The translations under genes were made by a program, and so were the position numbers. Below, piece after piece: positions 15,151 through 23,056 of a stretch of DNA of 27,571 nt (within the stretch, counting starts at the first letter, position 1; every line of letters starts with the position of its first letter). Under the pieces are notes generated by a model. It saw only the letters and a program-made list of their open reading frames with translations. It was not told where the DNA came from and searched no databases. The stretch is from a virus, in IMG/VR virus record IMGVR_UViG_3300035698_013895, positions 1 through 27,571 of that record. One strand, 5' to 3'.

Positions 15151-15525
15151 TTAATGGATTAATGGCATACCCTTGGCGGCCTCTGCCACTTCGGGCACTA
15201 TTTCACCCTCTGACATATTTGGAGCGTCAAGGGGCAGAACCCACAAGCGCTTCATCATGCCTTTTTTGTTATTAACATAAAAACAGATAGTTCCAAGCAT
15301 CTTGTACGGACACTGGCTTGTGAGTGACAAGGTAGTCTTGATTATTGTTGGGTCTGTAGGCATCGGCTTAGTGTGGGCAAGAATCCAATAAGGGTCCGAT
15401 CTATGCTGATTATTGTAAACTATCCCCGTTAAAGTCTCCCGTAAGTCCTCGCTCATGCCCTGGCGTAAAAGGCCGGTGGTCATGGCTGAGTCCTTGCCGA
15501 ATCCGTCCATCAAGATTGTTGTCAT
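15151..15525 (-). CDS. Hypothetical protein between portal and scaffold
   Basis: The product has 124 residues and starts in the ATGA overlap with the portal gene. It contains LRETLTGIVYNNQHRSDPYWILAHTKP and TIKTTLSLTSQCPYKMLGTICFYVNNKKG-type beta segments, then LWVLPLDAPN. It is not membrane-bound and has no known catalytic motif. The gene order portal, this protein, scaffold, capsid suggests a head-assembly role, but the family is not recognised. A 67-base gap with no gene separates it from the scaffold-like gene. Confidence 0.75.
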   Translation of the reverse strand: MTTILMDGFGKDSAMTTGLLRQGMSEDLRETLTGIVYNNQHRSDPYWILAHTKPMPTDPTIIKTTLSLTSQCPYKMLGTICFYVNNKKGMMKRLWVLPLDAPNMSEGEIVPEVAEAAKGMPLIH

Positions 15526-17456
15526 GCGCTGCCCTCTATTTTCATTTTATCAAGCTCAAACTGCCTGTCCCTATCCACCCTATTTGTTATGAACTGAAGC
15601 GCCTGAAGAAGCTTGGCCTCTTTTATCCCGGCGATCTCAGCCGCGCCTTTGATCTTATTAAGTTGTGCGCTGGAAGCATTTTCCATCGCCTGGGTTTTAT
15701 TCTTCTGAGTGTTCGCCTGTTTTTCATCAATATCAGACTTAATTAACTGAGCATTAAGGAGTTGCATTTGCTGGACAAGTTGCTGATTCTGTTTGTTCTG
15801 ATCTGCTGTTTTCTGTATCGATTCCATAAGCTCCTTCTTGTTTTGCAAATTCGACTGCTCAACAAGGAAGCTGTCAGGGATAGGCACGCCAAGCCCCCGG
15901 AGATGCAAGGCCTCGGAAAACGCCGCCTGCCTTTGGGTGTCGGAAAAAACGCCCTCGGTTGGTACGCAATCGTATTTCATAAAATCACCGGTGTAAAACT
16001 CCTGAACTGGCTTTTCGCCTAAGATTCTTTCAATCTTTGCGGGCTGATAATTGTTCTGGATTATCTTGATAAGTATGTTCCCTAGAAGTTTTTTGCTCAA
16101 CCTGTAATTATCAAAAAGGTCTTGGAGAACCACCAGGCCTTGAGCCTGTCGCATTTTGGCAAGCATCCCGGCCACCTGGATATCGTTGCCTTCCACACTC
16201 CCAAGTAACTCAGCATTCGCCCCCGGTATCTCCATAATATCCCTGTCAAGGATCTCCGCAAACTGGAAAAATCCCTGCGGAATATTCGCAGGCTGTTGCT
16301 TTGTGGGGTCTGGACGGCCTTTCGGCTTCCAAATAACCTTACCTTGCCCGGACTGGTAAAGGGCCTGTGGATTGACCACGCCGTCCTCTTCCGCAATATA
16401 TCCACTGTTTATTTGCGAGTCCATCAAGTCAAGTGTCTGGCTTCGGCGCTTATTTATCTCTGTCTGAGGGTCGCGCATACACCGGACAATGCCCTGAAGT
16501 CTATATTCAGCCTGGTCATATTCAGGATCAAAGAACCCGATAATCGGAACAAAAGGATATTCATATTCAAGCCCGCTTGGGTCCGTGCCGTGATAAACCA
16601 CTTGGCCCTCAACCATCTGCACAAGCTCGATACATGCCCGGTCCTGGCTGATGATCTTTACATTATCGGGCATGAGCGGGAGATATTCTTTCAATCTCTT
16701 CTTGCTGCCGCCCCATTCCTTCATCTCGCCAGTGGCAATATCCACAAGGACATTGACAGTCTTACTCGCCCGCTTCCAGAACCAGTCCATCCGGTAAAGG
16801 TCGCCACGGCTGACATTTGACACTATAGGGCCATCAGAGTATTTGCTGTCGCCATCACCGCCAGGGGAAACGTCATCAATGATAGATTTATTCTTGCCTG
16901 GTAAAACCGCCTTTGCCATATCCTTTGTTAGATATTCTCGGATAGTCACAAAAGCACAGTCTGAAAGATCGCGCTCCTGGAAATTAGGATCAAGCATAAA
17001 ACGATTGTGGGGCCAGCGCCTAAGCTTTATATCGCCGTTGACAATATCCTGTGAATAATCTATGTGGGGTCCGACAAGATTAATCCCGGTCTTGAGCATT
17101 CCCGAAAATGCGTTGCTCATCGTGTTATAGGCGTTCATGGCTTGCATCTGCCAAAGGAGAATAGCGCTCCACTGATCTGCGCCTTCCTGGTCTGAACCCT
17201 CTATCGGGTCACACTTGAGAGACAGCCGGTTCTTGCGCTGATACCCCTCAACCAGCTTAACAACCCTGCGAATCTTATTGAACGAAAGCGCTTCCCGGCC
17301 CTGTTGCCTGAGGTACGACTTGTCCGTATCGCTCCACTGGTCGCCAAGGAAATATTGCATATCAACCTTGGCCTCTCCCAGAAAGGCGGCCCAGTGGCTG
17401 TATGCCATATCGTAAGCATCTTCAAACTCTTTTTTAAGACCGTTAAAATCTGGCAT
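15522..17456 (-). CDS. Portal protein (P22-like)
   Basis: The product has 644 residues. It begins after the terminase stop with GGAG upstream. The N-terminal half contains WAAFLGEAKVDMQYFLGDQW, the ALSFNKIRRVVKLVEGYQRKNR segment, and DPEYDQAEYRLQGIVRCMRDPQTEINKRRSQ, all typical of portal proteins of P22-type short-tailed phages. The C-terminal 120 residues are a long Gln/Lys-rich helix (barrel/crown region), including KKELMESIQKTADQNKQNQQLVQQMQLL. It is expected to form a dodecamer at one capsid vertex through which DNA is packaged and ejected. Position directly after the large terminase is as expected. Confidence 0.88.
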   Translation of the reverse strand: MPDFNGLKKEFEDAYDMAYSHWAAFLGEAKVDMQYFLGDQWSDTDKSYLRQQGREALSFNKIRRVVKLVEGYQRKNRLSLKCDPIEGSDQEGADQWSAILLWQMQAMNAYNTMSNAFSGMLKTGINLVGPHIDYSQDIVNGDIKLRRWPHNRFMLDPNFQERDLSDCAFVTIREYLTKDMAKAVLPGKNKSIIDDVSPGGDGDSKYSDGPIVSNVSRGDLYRMDWFWKRASKTVNVLVDIATGEMKEWGGSKKRLKEYLPLMPDNVKIISQDRACIELVQMVEGQVVYHGTDPSGLEYEYPFVPIIGFFDPEYDQAEYRLQGIVRCMRDPQTEINKRRSQTLDLMDSQINSGYIAEEDGVVNPQALYQSGQGKVIWKPKGRPDPTKQQPANIPQGFFQFAEILDRDIMEIPGANAELLGSVEGNDIQVAGMLAKMRQAQGLVVLQDLFDNYRLSKKLLGNILIKIIQNNYQPAKIERILGEKPVQEFYTGDFMKYDCVPTEGVFSDTQRQAAFSEALHLRGLGVPIPDSFLVEQSNLQNKKELMESIQKTADQNKQNQQLVQQMQLLNAQLIKSDIDEKQANTQKNKTQAMENASSAQLNKIKGAAEIAGIKEAKLLQALQFITNRVDRDRQFELDKMKIEGSA

Positions 17457-18764
17457 TTATCTTGCTCCTGGTGGTCCGTATTGTCTGTATAAGCTATCTG
17501 CCGCGCTTGAGGTCAGGCCGCCACTATTGGTAACGCAAAGATCACGACCAACGGCCAAATATCTGAACCCATCTGCCGGGTGACTCGCCCAATCGTGCAG
17601 GGGTCTTGAAGAAAAAACCTTGTGTTTTTCGTCAAAAATCCGGCGATAAGCAAGCAAGGCATTCAGCCCGCCCTTGCATTTCTTTTTGTCAAACCAGCAT
17701 AGCGGGAGAACCATTCTAACCGAATCAATCCCATGCATTAGTGGAATATTTGGGCACACTTCAAAATTTAACCCCATCCCACGGGCAAGCTCAATCCGGC
17801 TTTTGCCGGTGGATAACTCCCGGACTCTAATATCATGTGGCGCTATGTGAGTACCGTATATGTACCCCTTATCTTTGAGCATATGCACATAATGGTCAAG
17901 GCCCTGGCTGTAATCCTCATGAAAATCGATTACTCTGACATCGCCAGAACCCGACTGTTGAAAAAACCAAATCACCATAGAGTCATTAACGCCTAAGTCC
18001 CAGGCAGTGTGAACCAGCATGGCGGGGTCATAAGGTACGTCAGTAATGCGGCCATCTTTCTCTATTTTTTCAAGCTGCTTAGCGTAAAAAGAACCCACCA
18101 TACCCGCCGCAAAAGAACAGTAATATTCCTGCTTGATAAGGGCCTCTTCCATGCCCTCCTCTCTTTCTTCCTGGATGTCTTGCTCAGAGACAACGCCGGT
18201 ATCAGCAACGGTCAAAAGACTACAAAACCACCTAGGGTTGTCTTTTGCCATTTGATACATTTTGTGACCGTGATTCTTACCACGGGGAGTGTAATTAAAT
18301 ATCGCCCATCCACCATTTTCTTTTAAAATCGGCCTAATAAAATCCCAAACTTGTGGATCCTGAAGCGAATACTCGGAGAATACGCAACCTATTGGATTTG
18401 TACCCATGATCGAATCATAATTATCAGTCCCGACAATCTGAATAATTGAGCCGTTTGTCAGCGTCAATTTCATTTCATCATTACGCCGCTTAGTAATAAT
18501 TTCAGGCGGTACATGATCCAAGAAAGGAAAGCCGTCTTTGTCTATATTGTCCCATAGCGCCCTGCGGCCCTGGTTGTAGGATGGATAAAAATAATAATAG
18601 ACTCCAGTTTTTTTTACAGCTTGCGTAACTAAAATATTAAAACACGTTTTATCTTTGCCGCTGCGCCGATTCCACACAAGATTAAGCCGCCGCACGCCAT
18701 TATCCATAGCCGCAAAAGGCGGGAGCTGGTACTTTCTCGGTGTGAATTTATACGGAAATCTCAT
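17457..18764 (-). CDS. terL: Terminase large subunit
   Basis: The product has 435 residues and starts in the ATGA overlap with the small subunit gene. The ATPase domain shows a Walker A (WNRRSGKDKT, residues 31-40), a Walker B (CVFSE, 127-131) and a coupling motif (NYTPRGK, 157-163). The nuclease domain shows the acidic residues of an RNase H fold: D256 in HTAWDLGVND, D311 in APHDIRVRE, and D398 in SHPADGFRYL. The enzyme cuts concatemeric DNA and drives it through the portal. It lacks the DEAD-like DE pair at Walker B (SE instead), which occurs in some terminases. Size and order are typical. Confidence 0.92.
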   Translation of the reverse strand: MRFPYKFTPRKYQLPPFAAMDNGVRRLNLVWNRRSGKDKTCFNILVTQAVKKTGVYYYFYPSYNQGRRALWDNIDKDGFPFLDHVPPEIITKRRNDEMKLTLTNGSIIQIVGTDNYDSIMGTNPIGCVFSEYSLQDPQVWDFIRPILKENGGWAIFNYTPRGKNHGHKMYQMAKDNPRWFCSLLTVADTGVVSEQDIQEEREEGMEEALIKQEYYCSFAAGMVGSFYAKQLEKIEKDGRITDVPYDPAMLVHTAWDLGVNDSMVIWFFQQSGSGDVRVIDFHEDYSQGLDHYVHMLKDKGYIYGTHIAPHDIRVRELSTGKSRIELARGMGLNFEVCPNIPLMHGIDSVRMVLPLCWFDKKKCKGGLNALLAYRRIFDEKHKVFSSRPLHDWASHPADGFRYLAVGRDLCVTNSGGLTSSAADSLYRQYGPPGAR

Positions 18765-19168
18765 TCGTCAAGAGCCTTTGAAAAATCAACAATTTCAATA
18801 TCAAATTTGACTTTACCGGCAACCTCTTGTTTTTGCCGCTCCATGAACTTTTCTTGCTTGTTCCCCTTGAGAAGAAAAATCAAAAGCGTATCAGAATATT
18901 TTTGAACAGCGCCGCAAACATCGCCACGATGAAAAACAGGCTCTTCAACGCCATGCACAGCCCGATTCCATGCGGCCTCCTCTAAAGAGTCGCAAGCCTC
19001 GGCAACTGCTTCTTCCCAGGCTGCGGCAAACTTTTTATTTCTTGCTCTTTTTGTATAGACCTGGTGGCGTTCAAGCCCTGCGGCATGAGCTGATAGAGTT
19101 ACATTCCCTGACCTTGTAAGAGCCTCTAAAAAGGCTTTATCTTTTTTAGGTGTCGTTTTTGTGGACAA
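18761..19168 (-). CDS. terS: Terminase small subunit
   Basis: I choose a TTG start at 19168 (135 residues). A perfect SD (TAAGGAGG) lies five bases upstream, and further upstream the frame runs through a probable promoter. The N-terminal part (KTTPKKDKAFLEALTRSGNVTLSAHAAGLERHQVYTKRARNKKF, cited in pieces) has the helix-turn-helix form of small terminases that recognise the packaging site. The middle (FAAAWEEAVAEACDSLEEAAWNRAV) is a helical oligomerisation region. The C-terminus probably contacts the large subunit, whose gene overlaps the stop by four bases. Confidence 0.85.
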   Translation of the reverse strand: MSTKTTPKKDKAFLEALTRSGNVTLSAHAAGLERHQVYTKRARNKKFAAAWEEAVAEACDSLEEAAWNRAVHGVEEPVFHRGDVCGAVQKYSDTLLIFLLKGNKQEKFMERQKQEVAGKVKFDIEIVDFSKALDE

Positions 19169-19202
19169 GAGGACCTCCTTATAAATTAAAAATCCTTTAT
19201 TT

Positions 19203-19232
19203 CTCATACCATTGCATAAATGCATTTGTCAA
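19203..19232 (-). promoter_or_regulatory. Probable late promoter upstream of the terminase genes
   Basis: On the minus strand, TTGACA (19232-19227, exact consensus) and TATGAG (19208-19203, 4 of 6) are separated by 18 bp. Transcription would start about 19196, giving a leader of about 30 bases before the TTG of terS. The stop codon of the 51-residue gene lies inside the -35 box. A palindrome fills the spacer (see next entry). Identified by eye. Confidence 0.55.
19213..19224. promoter_or_regulatory. Palindromic operator candidate in the late promoter
   Basis: TGCATAAATGCA forms a 5-bp inverted repeat (TGCAT/ATGCA) separated by two bases, located entirely between the -35 and -10 elements. This is where a repressor or an activator would act on late transcription. 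No identical copy was noticed elsewhere in the window. Confidence 0.4.
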
Positions 19233-19384
19233 GAGGAAGTCACAAGTCGCATGAAAGCGGCGATTTGTTTCCAAATCTCTTTTCCTTTGCCCTCTTTATG
19301 TTTTTCTGTAGTTTTCCTTTTTTCGAGAACGATAGTATTGTAGGTGTCAAAATCGACAGCATACTTTTTATTTACCGTCAACAT
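19229..19384 (-). CDS. Small protein, 51 residues, DUF-like
   Basis: The short gene encodes MLTVNKKYAVDFDTYNTIVL followed by a very basic middle and ends IWKQIAAFMRLVTSS. AAGGGGG lies seven to eight bases before the ATG. The pattern YAVDFDTYNTIVLEKRK, then a W-K-x-I segment, resembles small phage proteins annotated only as hypothetical that describe a beta-hairpin plus W motif. Its 3' end lies inside the late promoter. Function unknown. Confidence 0.65.
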   Translation of the reverse strand: MLTVNKKYAVDFDTYNTIVLEKRKTTEKHKEGKGKEIWKQIAAFMRLVTSS

Positions 19385-19396
19385 AGGTCTGCCCCC

Positions 19397-19693
19397 TTAT
19401 TTATAAATTATATCCCCTGGGGCATACCCTTGATTAAGTTGAGCCTGCCGCATTTTCTCCACACAGAGCTTGTCCTCTTCTGTTTCCTCTGGCGGCCTCC
19501 CCTCTGCCTGTCTGATAATATCAGCCCTTGCCTTTTCAGCTTCTTCTTTGGTGCCAAAATCAAAAGAATATTCCTTACCTTTCAGACAAAGACATACAAA
19601 ATACCCGGTTGAATACGAACTTTTTTTAACCTTGCTCACGAATTCAATATCCCCAACAAGTTTCTGGTTGAACCATTGGCCTTGGATTTCCAT
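19397..19693 (-). CDS. Hypothetical small protein, 98 residues
   Basis: I place the start at 19693, where AAGGG lies about seven bases upstream. The frame remains open to 19786, but that part overlaps another gene and looks non-coding. The product begins MEIQGQWFNQKLVGDIEFVS and has a central beta segment (YFVCLCLKGKEYSFDFGTKEEAEKARADI) that resembles a small AP2-like or WGR-like beta-sheet plus helix, then a charged tail (PPEETEEDKLCVEKMRQAQ). A DNA-binding fold is possible but not shown. Function unknown. Confidence 0.65.
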   Translation of the reverse strand: MEIQGQWFNQKLVGDIEFVSKVKKSSYSTGYFVCLCLKGKEYSFDFGTKEEAEKARADIIRQAEGRPPEETEEDKLCVEKMRQAQLNQGYAPGDIIYK

Positions 19694-19694
19694 T

Positions 19695-19856
19695 TCATTT
19701 CCCTTTCTTTTTATTTTGAAGTTCTTGCCACAACGAAAAGTTTTCTCTCCTTTGCCGGTCCCTGAGTTCTTTTTCGGCGTATTCAATTTCTGTCTTAAGA
19801 TTCTGGATTCTCACTCTAAGTTCCAACGTTCCAAGTTTTTTAAGATATTTTTCCAT
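19695..19856 (-). CDS. Small coiled-coil protein, 53 residues
   Basis: The short gene begins MEKYLKKLGTLELRVRIQNL and continues as one charged helix (KTEIEYAEKELRDRQRRENF). AAGGAG lies six bases before the ATG and covers the stop of the RusA gene. The stop overlaps the start of the next gene (positions 19691-19697), so translation is coupled. A continuous heptad-like pattern predicts a coiled coil. No family is recognised. Confidence 0.75.
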   Translation of the reverse strand: MEKYLKKLGTLELRVRIQNLKTEIEYAEKELRDRQRRENFSLWQELQNKKKGK

Positions 19857-19868
19857 TTTGGACTCCTT

Positions 19869-20303
19869 TTACCACTCCAAAAAGATTAAAGTCCTTGGAC
19901 TGCTACCATCGGCATAGCCCTTGACCGCCCTTATCGTTGTGACCTGGCTATCATCATGGTATATTTCGCCATTCATAACGTCTTTGACAAATTTGATAAG
20001 GTTGTCAAGGTCCGGCTTTTTCGTATGGTCTTTTGGTGCTGTTGGTTTGAGCTTATCCTTATTTTTACCTGTCCCATAATGACCCTTTGGCCTGGGCATA
20101 TAAAAAAAAGCTACCATTGCAACGGCTACGCCACTGGGAATCGGCTCATGGTTTTTCACCTGTTGTCTGATTTCAAACAGGAATTTTCCCTCTGCGGTTT
20201 CTTGTTCCCCTGTTTTGTAGGTCCGCACAAACTTTCCTACTCTGGCAAATCTGACCCTGGCCTTTGCTATTGGAGTTCCTGTTATTTTTAAGCTCAATCT
20301 CAT
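19869..20303 (-). CDS. rusA: RusA-family Holliday junction resolvase
   Basis: The product has 144 residues with AGGAG eight bases before the ATG. It has the RusA signature: an N-terminal G-x-P-I-A-K-A-R strand (residues 9-16), then KKPDLDNLIKFVKDVMNG (95-112) and YHDDSQVTTIRAVKGY (115-130). D98, D100 and the D117/D118 pair fit the metal-binding acidic residues. The dimeric enzyme cuts Holliday junctions and branched DNA, here likely resolving replication/recombination intermediates before packaging. It is placed between SSB and the packaging genes, as in many lambdoid phages. Length is close to the family norm of about 120 residues. Confidence 0.9.
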   Translation of the reverse strand: MRLSLKITGTPIAKARVRFARVGKFVRTYKTGEQETAEGKFLFEIRQQVKNHEPIPSGVAVAMVAFFYMPRPKGHYGTGKNKDKLKPTAPKDHTKKPDLDNLIKFVKDVMNGEIYHDDSQVTTIRAVKGYADGSSPRTLIFLEW

Positions 20304-20318
20304 GCTGTTTTCTCCTAA

Positions 20319-20777
20319 CTAAAAGGGTATTTCTACGTCATCCTCTGCGTTTACGTCCGGTTCAGGAGATTTTTTCTCCTGGCTAGCCGCAAAACCACCT
20401 TGGCCTTGCTGATTGCCGCCATATCCACTCTGGTTCGGCCTATCCCCTTGACGTACGCTTTCCTTTGGTCCGAGCATTTGCATTGAATATGCAATTATCT
20501 CAGTAGTATATCTTTTATTTCCGTCTTTGTCCTCCCACTGGCTTGTCTGGATTCTTCCCTCGATATAAACCTGTTTCCCCTTGTGGAGATATTTCCCGCA
20601 AACTTCAGCCAGCTTGCCAAAGGCCTTTATCCTGTGCCACTCCGTCCGCTCCTCGTCTTTGACCTTTTCCGTTGTCGCTATGCTGAAATTGCAAATTGCA
20701 AGCCCGGCACTGGTAAATCTGGTTTCAGGATTACGCCCAAGGTTGCCGATTAAAATTGCCTTATTTACCGCTGCCAT
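20319..20777 (-). CDS. ssb: Single-stranded DNA-binding protein
   Basis: The product has 152 residues with AAGGAG upstream. Residues 1-105 form the OB-fold: KAILIGNLGRNPETRFTSAG, then NFSIATTE, EWHRIKAFGKLAE and YIEGRIQTSQWEDKDGNKRY. A Gly/Gln-rich linker follows, then the acidic tip DDVEIPF, close to the DDDIPF tail that binds bacterial repair and replication partners. It coats single-stranded DNA during replication and supports RecT-type annealing. It sits between the Cys-rich protein and RusA. Confidence 0.93.
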   Translation of the reverse strand: MAAVNKAILIGNLGRNPETRFTSAGLAICNFSIATTEKVKDEERTEWHRIKAFGKLAEVCGKYLHKGKQVYIEGRIQTSQWEDKDGNKRYTTEIIAYSMQMLGPKESVRQGDRPNQSGYGGNQQGQGGFAASQEKKSPEPDVNAEDDVEIPF

Positions 20778-21027
20778 AATTTCTCCTTTTTTTCTTAATT
20801 CGTGTTTGCCATTTTAAAGCCTGGGTTCTGAGGCCGTTGCGGTCCTCTGTTTTTTTAAGCCTTTTCGCTGCAACGCAAAATTCACATGCCAGGCAGTAAC
20901 TAAAATCATGCTGTTTTGAAACTCGACCGCCCGAAATGCCCCAACATCCTATAAAGAGGCTTTCGTTTATTGGATGGGGATATGTGCAAAAATATGGGAC
21001 ACATTCAAAATATTCCTGTCTATCCAT
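20761..21027 (-). CDS. Cys-rich small protein, possible zinc finger
   Basis: The product has 88 residues from the ATG at 21027, chosen because GAGG lies six bases upstream. A GTG/ATG further upstream would extend the frame into the dnaB gene. Cysteines at 9, 14, 28, 45, 48 and 51 (the last three as CLACEFC) suggest a metal-binding fold. The C-terminal 25 residues are very basic (RIKKKRRNYGSGK). It lies between dnaB and ssb with a one-base gap and a 17-base overlap, suggesting a role in DNA metabolism. No specific family is recognised. Confidence 0.7.
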   Translation of the reverse strand: MDRQEYFECVPYFCTYPHPINESLFIGCWGISGGRVSKQHDFSYCLACEFCVAAKRLKKTEDRNGLRTQALKWQTRIKKKRRNYGSGK

Positions 21028-21028
21028 G

Positions 21029-22357
21029 CTAATCCTCCCCGTGTGCAGGCGTTTCAAATGTTTGCGTTTTCTTCATCCAGTATAAGCCGATCTTTGCTAT
21101 TTCGCCGTTGCGTTGCTTGGCTAATATCAGTTCTGCATTTTTGGGGTCTGCACCTGAATCATAAACAATATCCCGGTAAAGAAATAAAATTACATCTGCG
21201 TCTTGCTCAAGAGAGCCTGAATCTCTCAAATCTGCCATGCGGGGCCGTTTATCTGGCCGGTCCTCCACTTTTCGGTTTAGCTGAGATAATGCCACGACTG
21301 GCACGTTCAGTTCTTTTGCCATGTTCTTTAGCCCGGCGCTGATTTCAGTCACCTCGTTCACTTTTTTGCGGAATCGTTCGGCCCTGATTAATTGCAGATA
21401 ATCAATAATAACCATATCAAGGCCCTCTTTCTTTTTCACAGCCCGCGCTCTTCTTGCTATTTCCATCATCTTCAATCCGCCGGTGTCGTCAATAAAGATC
21501 GGCCAGTCTGCTATTTGCTCGTATGCCTCTGTGATTTTATAAATGTTGTCATCATTCAAGGGGCCATTTCTCAAGAGCATTGAATTAACCCCGCTTTCGA
21601 TGGCAAAAAAACGATTGACCAGTTGCTCCTTGCTCATCTCCATCGAAAAAATCATGGTCCTTGAACCATTCCTCTTGGCCGCATTTCTGGCAATGTTCAA
21701 GGCCATGGCTGTTTTTCCCATGCTCGGACGTGCTGCCAATAGGATAAAATCTGAAGGCTGAAGCCCCCCCGTAAGACCGTCCAGCATAAAAAGACCTGTC
21801 TTGACACCATCCTTTGACTCTTTGCCAATTAGCGCCTCATAAGTGTCCATCTGGGCAACGGCTAAAGTATTAATGCACTCGTAGGTCTGGGTTTGTGACG
21901 TGTGTTCTATGCCTATAATGCGCTTTTGGAAGGTATCAAGTAGTTCCTCTGACTCCGTTGCATGGTCGTAACAGGCTTCCGTTGCTCTCTGACATTGCGC
22001 TATTATTTCACGTTTGAGGGCATGCCCTTTAATAATTTGCATATGAGCATCAAGGCTTGTGGATATCGGGATGTCTGAGCAAAGCCGAGCCAAGGCCAGG
22101 TACCCGCCTACCTCATCAAATTTACCATTTTTTTTGAGCTGGTCCGATGCCGTCAAAAGATCAAGGGGTTTCCCCGCTTTGTAGAGCTGCGATAACGCAC
22201 CAAAAATAGTGGCATGGCTGCTTGGGTAAAAGTCGCCTGCCGCCAAAGTATCAAATATTTTACCAGCTACCACAGAATTGATAAGTAGGGAGGCTAATAT
22301 TGATTCCTCTATCTCAAGATTTTGAGGAGGTATTTTTATAAGGCTTGGATCATTCAT
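21029..22357 (-). CDS. dnaB: Replicative DNA helicase, DnaB family
   Basis: The product has 442 residues and starts in the ATGA overlap with the initiator gene. The N-terminal domain (residues 1-150) begins with PPQNLEIEESILASLL, typical of DnaB. The RecA-like motor has Walker A ARPSMGKTA (209-217), Walker B MVIIDYLQLI (315-324), and the ALSQLNRKVEDRPDKRPRMADLRDSG segment (356-381). The hexameric helicase unwinds the fork. No separate loader gene is seen, so the upstream initiator may load it or host proteins may do so. The final residues FETPAHGED resemble other phage DnaB ends. Confidence 0.95.
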   Translation of the reverse strand: MNDPSLIKIPPQNLEIEESILASLLINSVVAGKIFDTLAAGDFYPSSHATIFGALSQLYKAGKPLDLLTASDQLKKNGKFDEVGGYLALARLCSDIPISTSLDAHMQIIKGHALKREIIAQCQRATEACYDHATESEELLDTFQKRIIGIEHTSQTQTYECINTLAVAQMDTYEALIGKESKDGVKTGLFMLDGLTGGLQPSDFILLAARPSMGKTAMALNIARNAAKRNGSRTMIFSMEMSKEQLVNRFFAIESGVNSMLLRNGPLNDDNIYKITEAYEQIADWPIFIDDTGGLKMMEIARRARAVKKKEGLDMVIIDYLQLIRAERFRKKVNEVTEISAGLKNMAKELNVPVVALSQLNRKVEDRPDKRPRMADLRDSGSLEQDADVILFLYRDIVYDSGADPKNAELILAKQRNGEIAKIGLYWMKKTQTFETPAHGED

Positions 22358-23034
22358 GAGTATAAATCCTTTAGGCCTTCAGGAGTTAAGACTTCTGGAG
22401 TTGGTGGCATATCTTTCTGGTTAAATTTAATTTCATTTGTAAGCCACCGTTGCCATGCAGCATACCAGCTTTTAAACTTATTTCCTTTTGCCCGATGAAA
22501 AAGCAAAAAGGATTCTGTCAGATATGGGATATCCCCGGTATAGCCTTTAGAGGCCGCATATTTTTTCATTTCATCTGTGACCGGGTAGCTTTTTGGAGCA
22601 ATAGTATTCTTCTTAGAAACTTCTTTACCTTCTTGTATGTGTCCTTTGGTTGTCCTTTGGTTGTCCTTTGGTTGTCCTCCTGCCTGTCCTTCTTGCTTAT
22701 TGTTGCCTTGGTAAGTATCATAATTTATTATAGTTATTATAGAATAATGGGTGTCACTTTGGATGTCCAGATTTTGAGCTTTTTTTAATTTTTCTATCAA
22801 ATTGCGAACCGTGGATGGTTTCATCTTTAATTTTTTAGCGGCTGCTTTTCTTCCAAATATAAATTGTCCGCGCTTTAAAAACACCTCGGTTGTTCCCCTG
22901 CCTGTTTTAACAGAGGTCCATCCATCTTTCCATTGTGCCCTCATCAGACACCACGTCCAAACTTTCCAAAGTTTCTCACTCTGAAAGGCCTGAGAGTCTA
23001 TACTCTTGCGATATAATTTTATGAAGTCACCCAA
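22354..23034 (-). CDS. Phage replication initiator (O-like, winged helix)
   Basis: The product has 226 residues. The start is a TTG at 23034 with GAGG seven bases upstream. The N-terminal domain contains LWKVWTWCLMRAQWKDG and then a winged-helix region (GQFIFGRKAAAKKLKMKPSTVRNLIEKLKK, residues about 56-85), a common layout of phage replication initiators. After a linker (about 111-145) the C-terminal part includes ESFLLFHRAKGNKFKSWYAAWQRWL, a segment also seen in such proteins and likely to contact the helicase. The linker and the end of the winged-helix region also carry the iterons and AT-rich tract described separately, as lambda O carries ori. It is followed directly by dnaB. Confidence 0.85.
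   Translation of the reverse strand: MGDFIKLYRKSIDSQAFQSEKLWKVWTWCLMRAQWKDGWTSVKTGRGTTEVFLKRGQFIFGRKAAAKKLKMKPSTVRNLIEKLKKAQNLDIQSDTHYSIITIINYDTYQGNNKQEGQAGGQPKDNQRTTKGHIQEGKEVSKKNTIAPKSYPVTDEMKKYAASKGYTGDIPYLTESFLLFHRAKGNKFKSWYAAWQRWLTNEIKFNQKDMPPTPEVLTPEGLKDLYS
22641..22673. repeat. Three 11-bp origin iterons
   Basis: The 11-bp unit GTCCTTTGGTT is repeated three times without a mismatch, followed by a partial unit (GTCCT) at 22674. As 11 is not a multiple of three, each copy is read in a different frame (residues 121-132 of the initiator), so the repetition is kept at DNA level and not as a peptide repeat. This suggests binding sites for the initiator protein. Confidence 0.8.
22641..22748. 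other. Probable origin of replication inside the initiator gene
   Basis: Three iterons (22641-22673) are followed 42 bases later by a 33-base segment (22716-22748) with only three G/C bases, containing a direct 9-bp repeat (TTATTATAG at 22725-22733 and 22734-22742). Iterons next to an AT-rich unwinding element within the initiator gene is the arrangement of lambda ori inside gene O. The function as origin is inferred, not shown. Confidence 0.65.
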
Positions 23035-23056
23035 TCAAAGGCCTCAATAAATAAAA

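Noticed and set aside
19407-19412. Perfect TATAAT on the minus strand as another promoter
   Set aside because: No -35-like element was found at 16-18 bp, and the bases are the last codons of the 98-residue gene.
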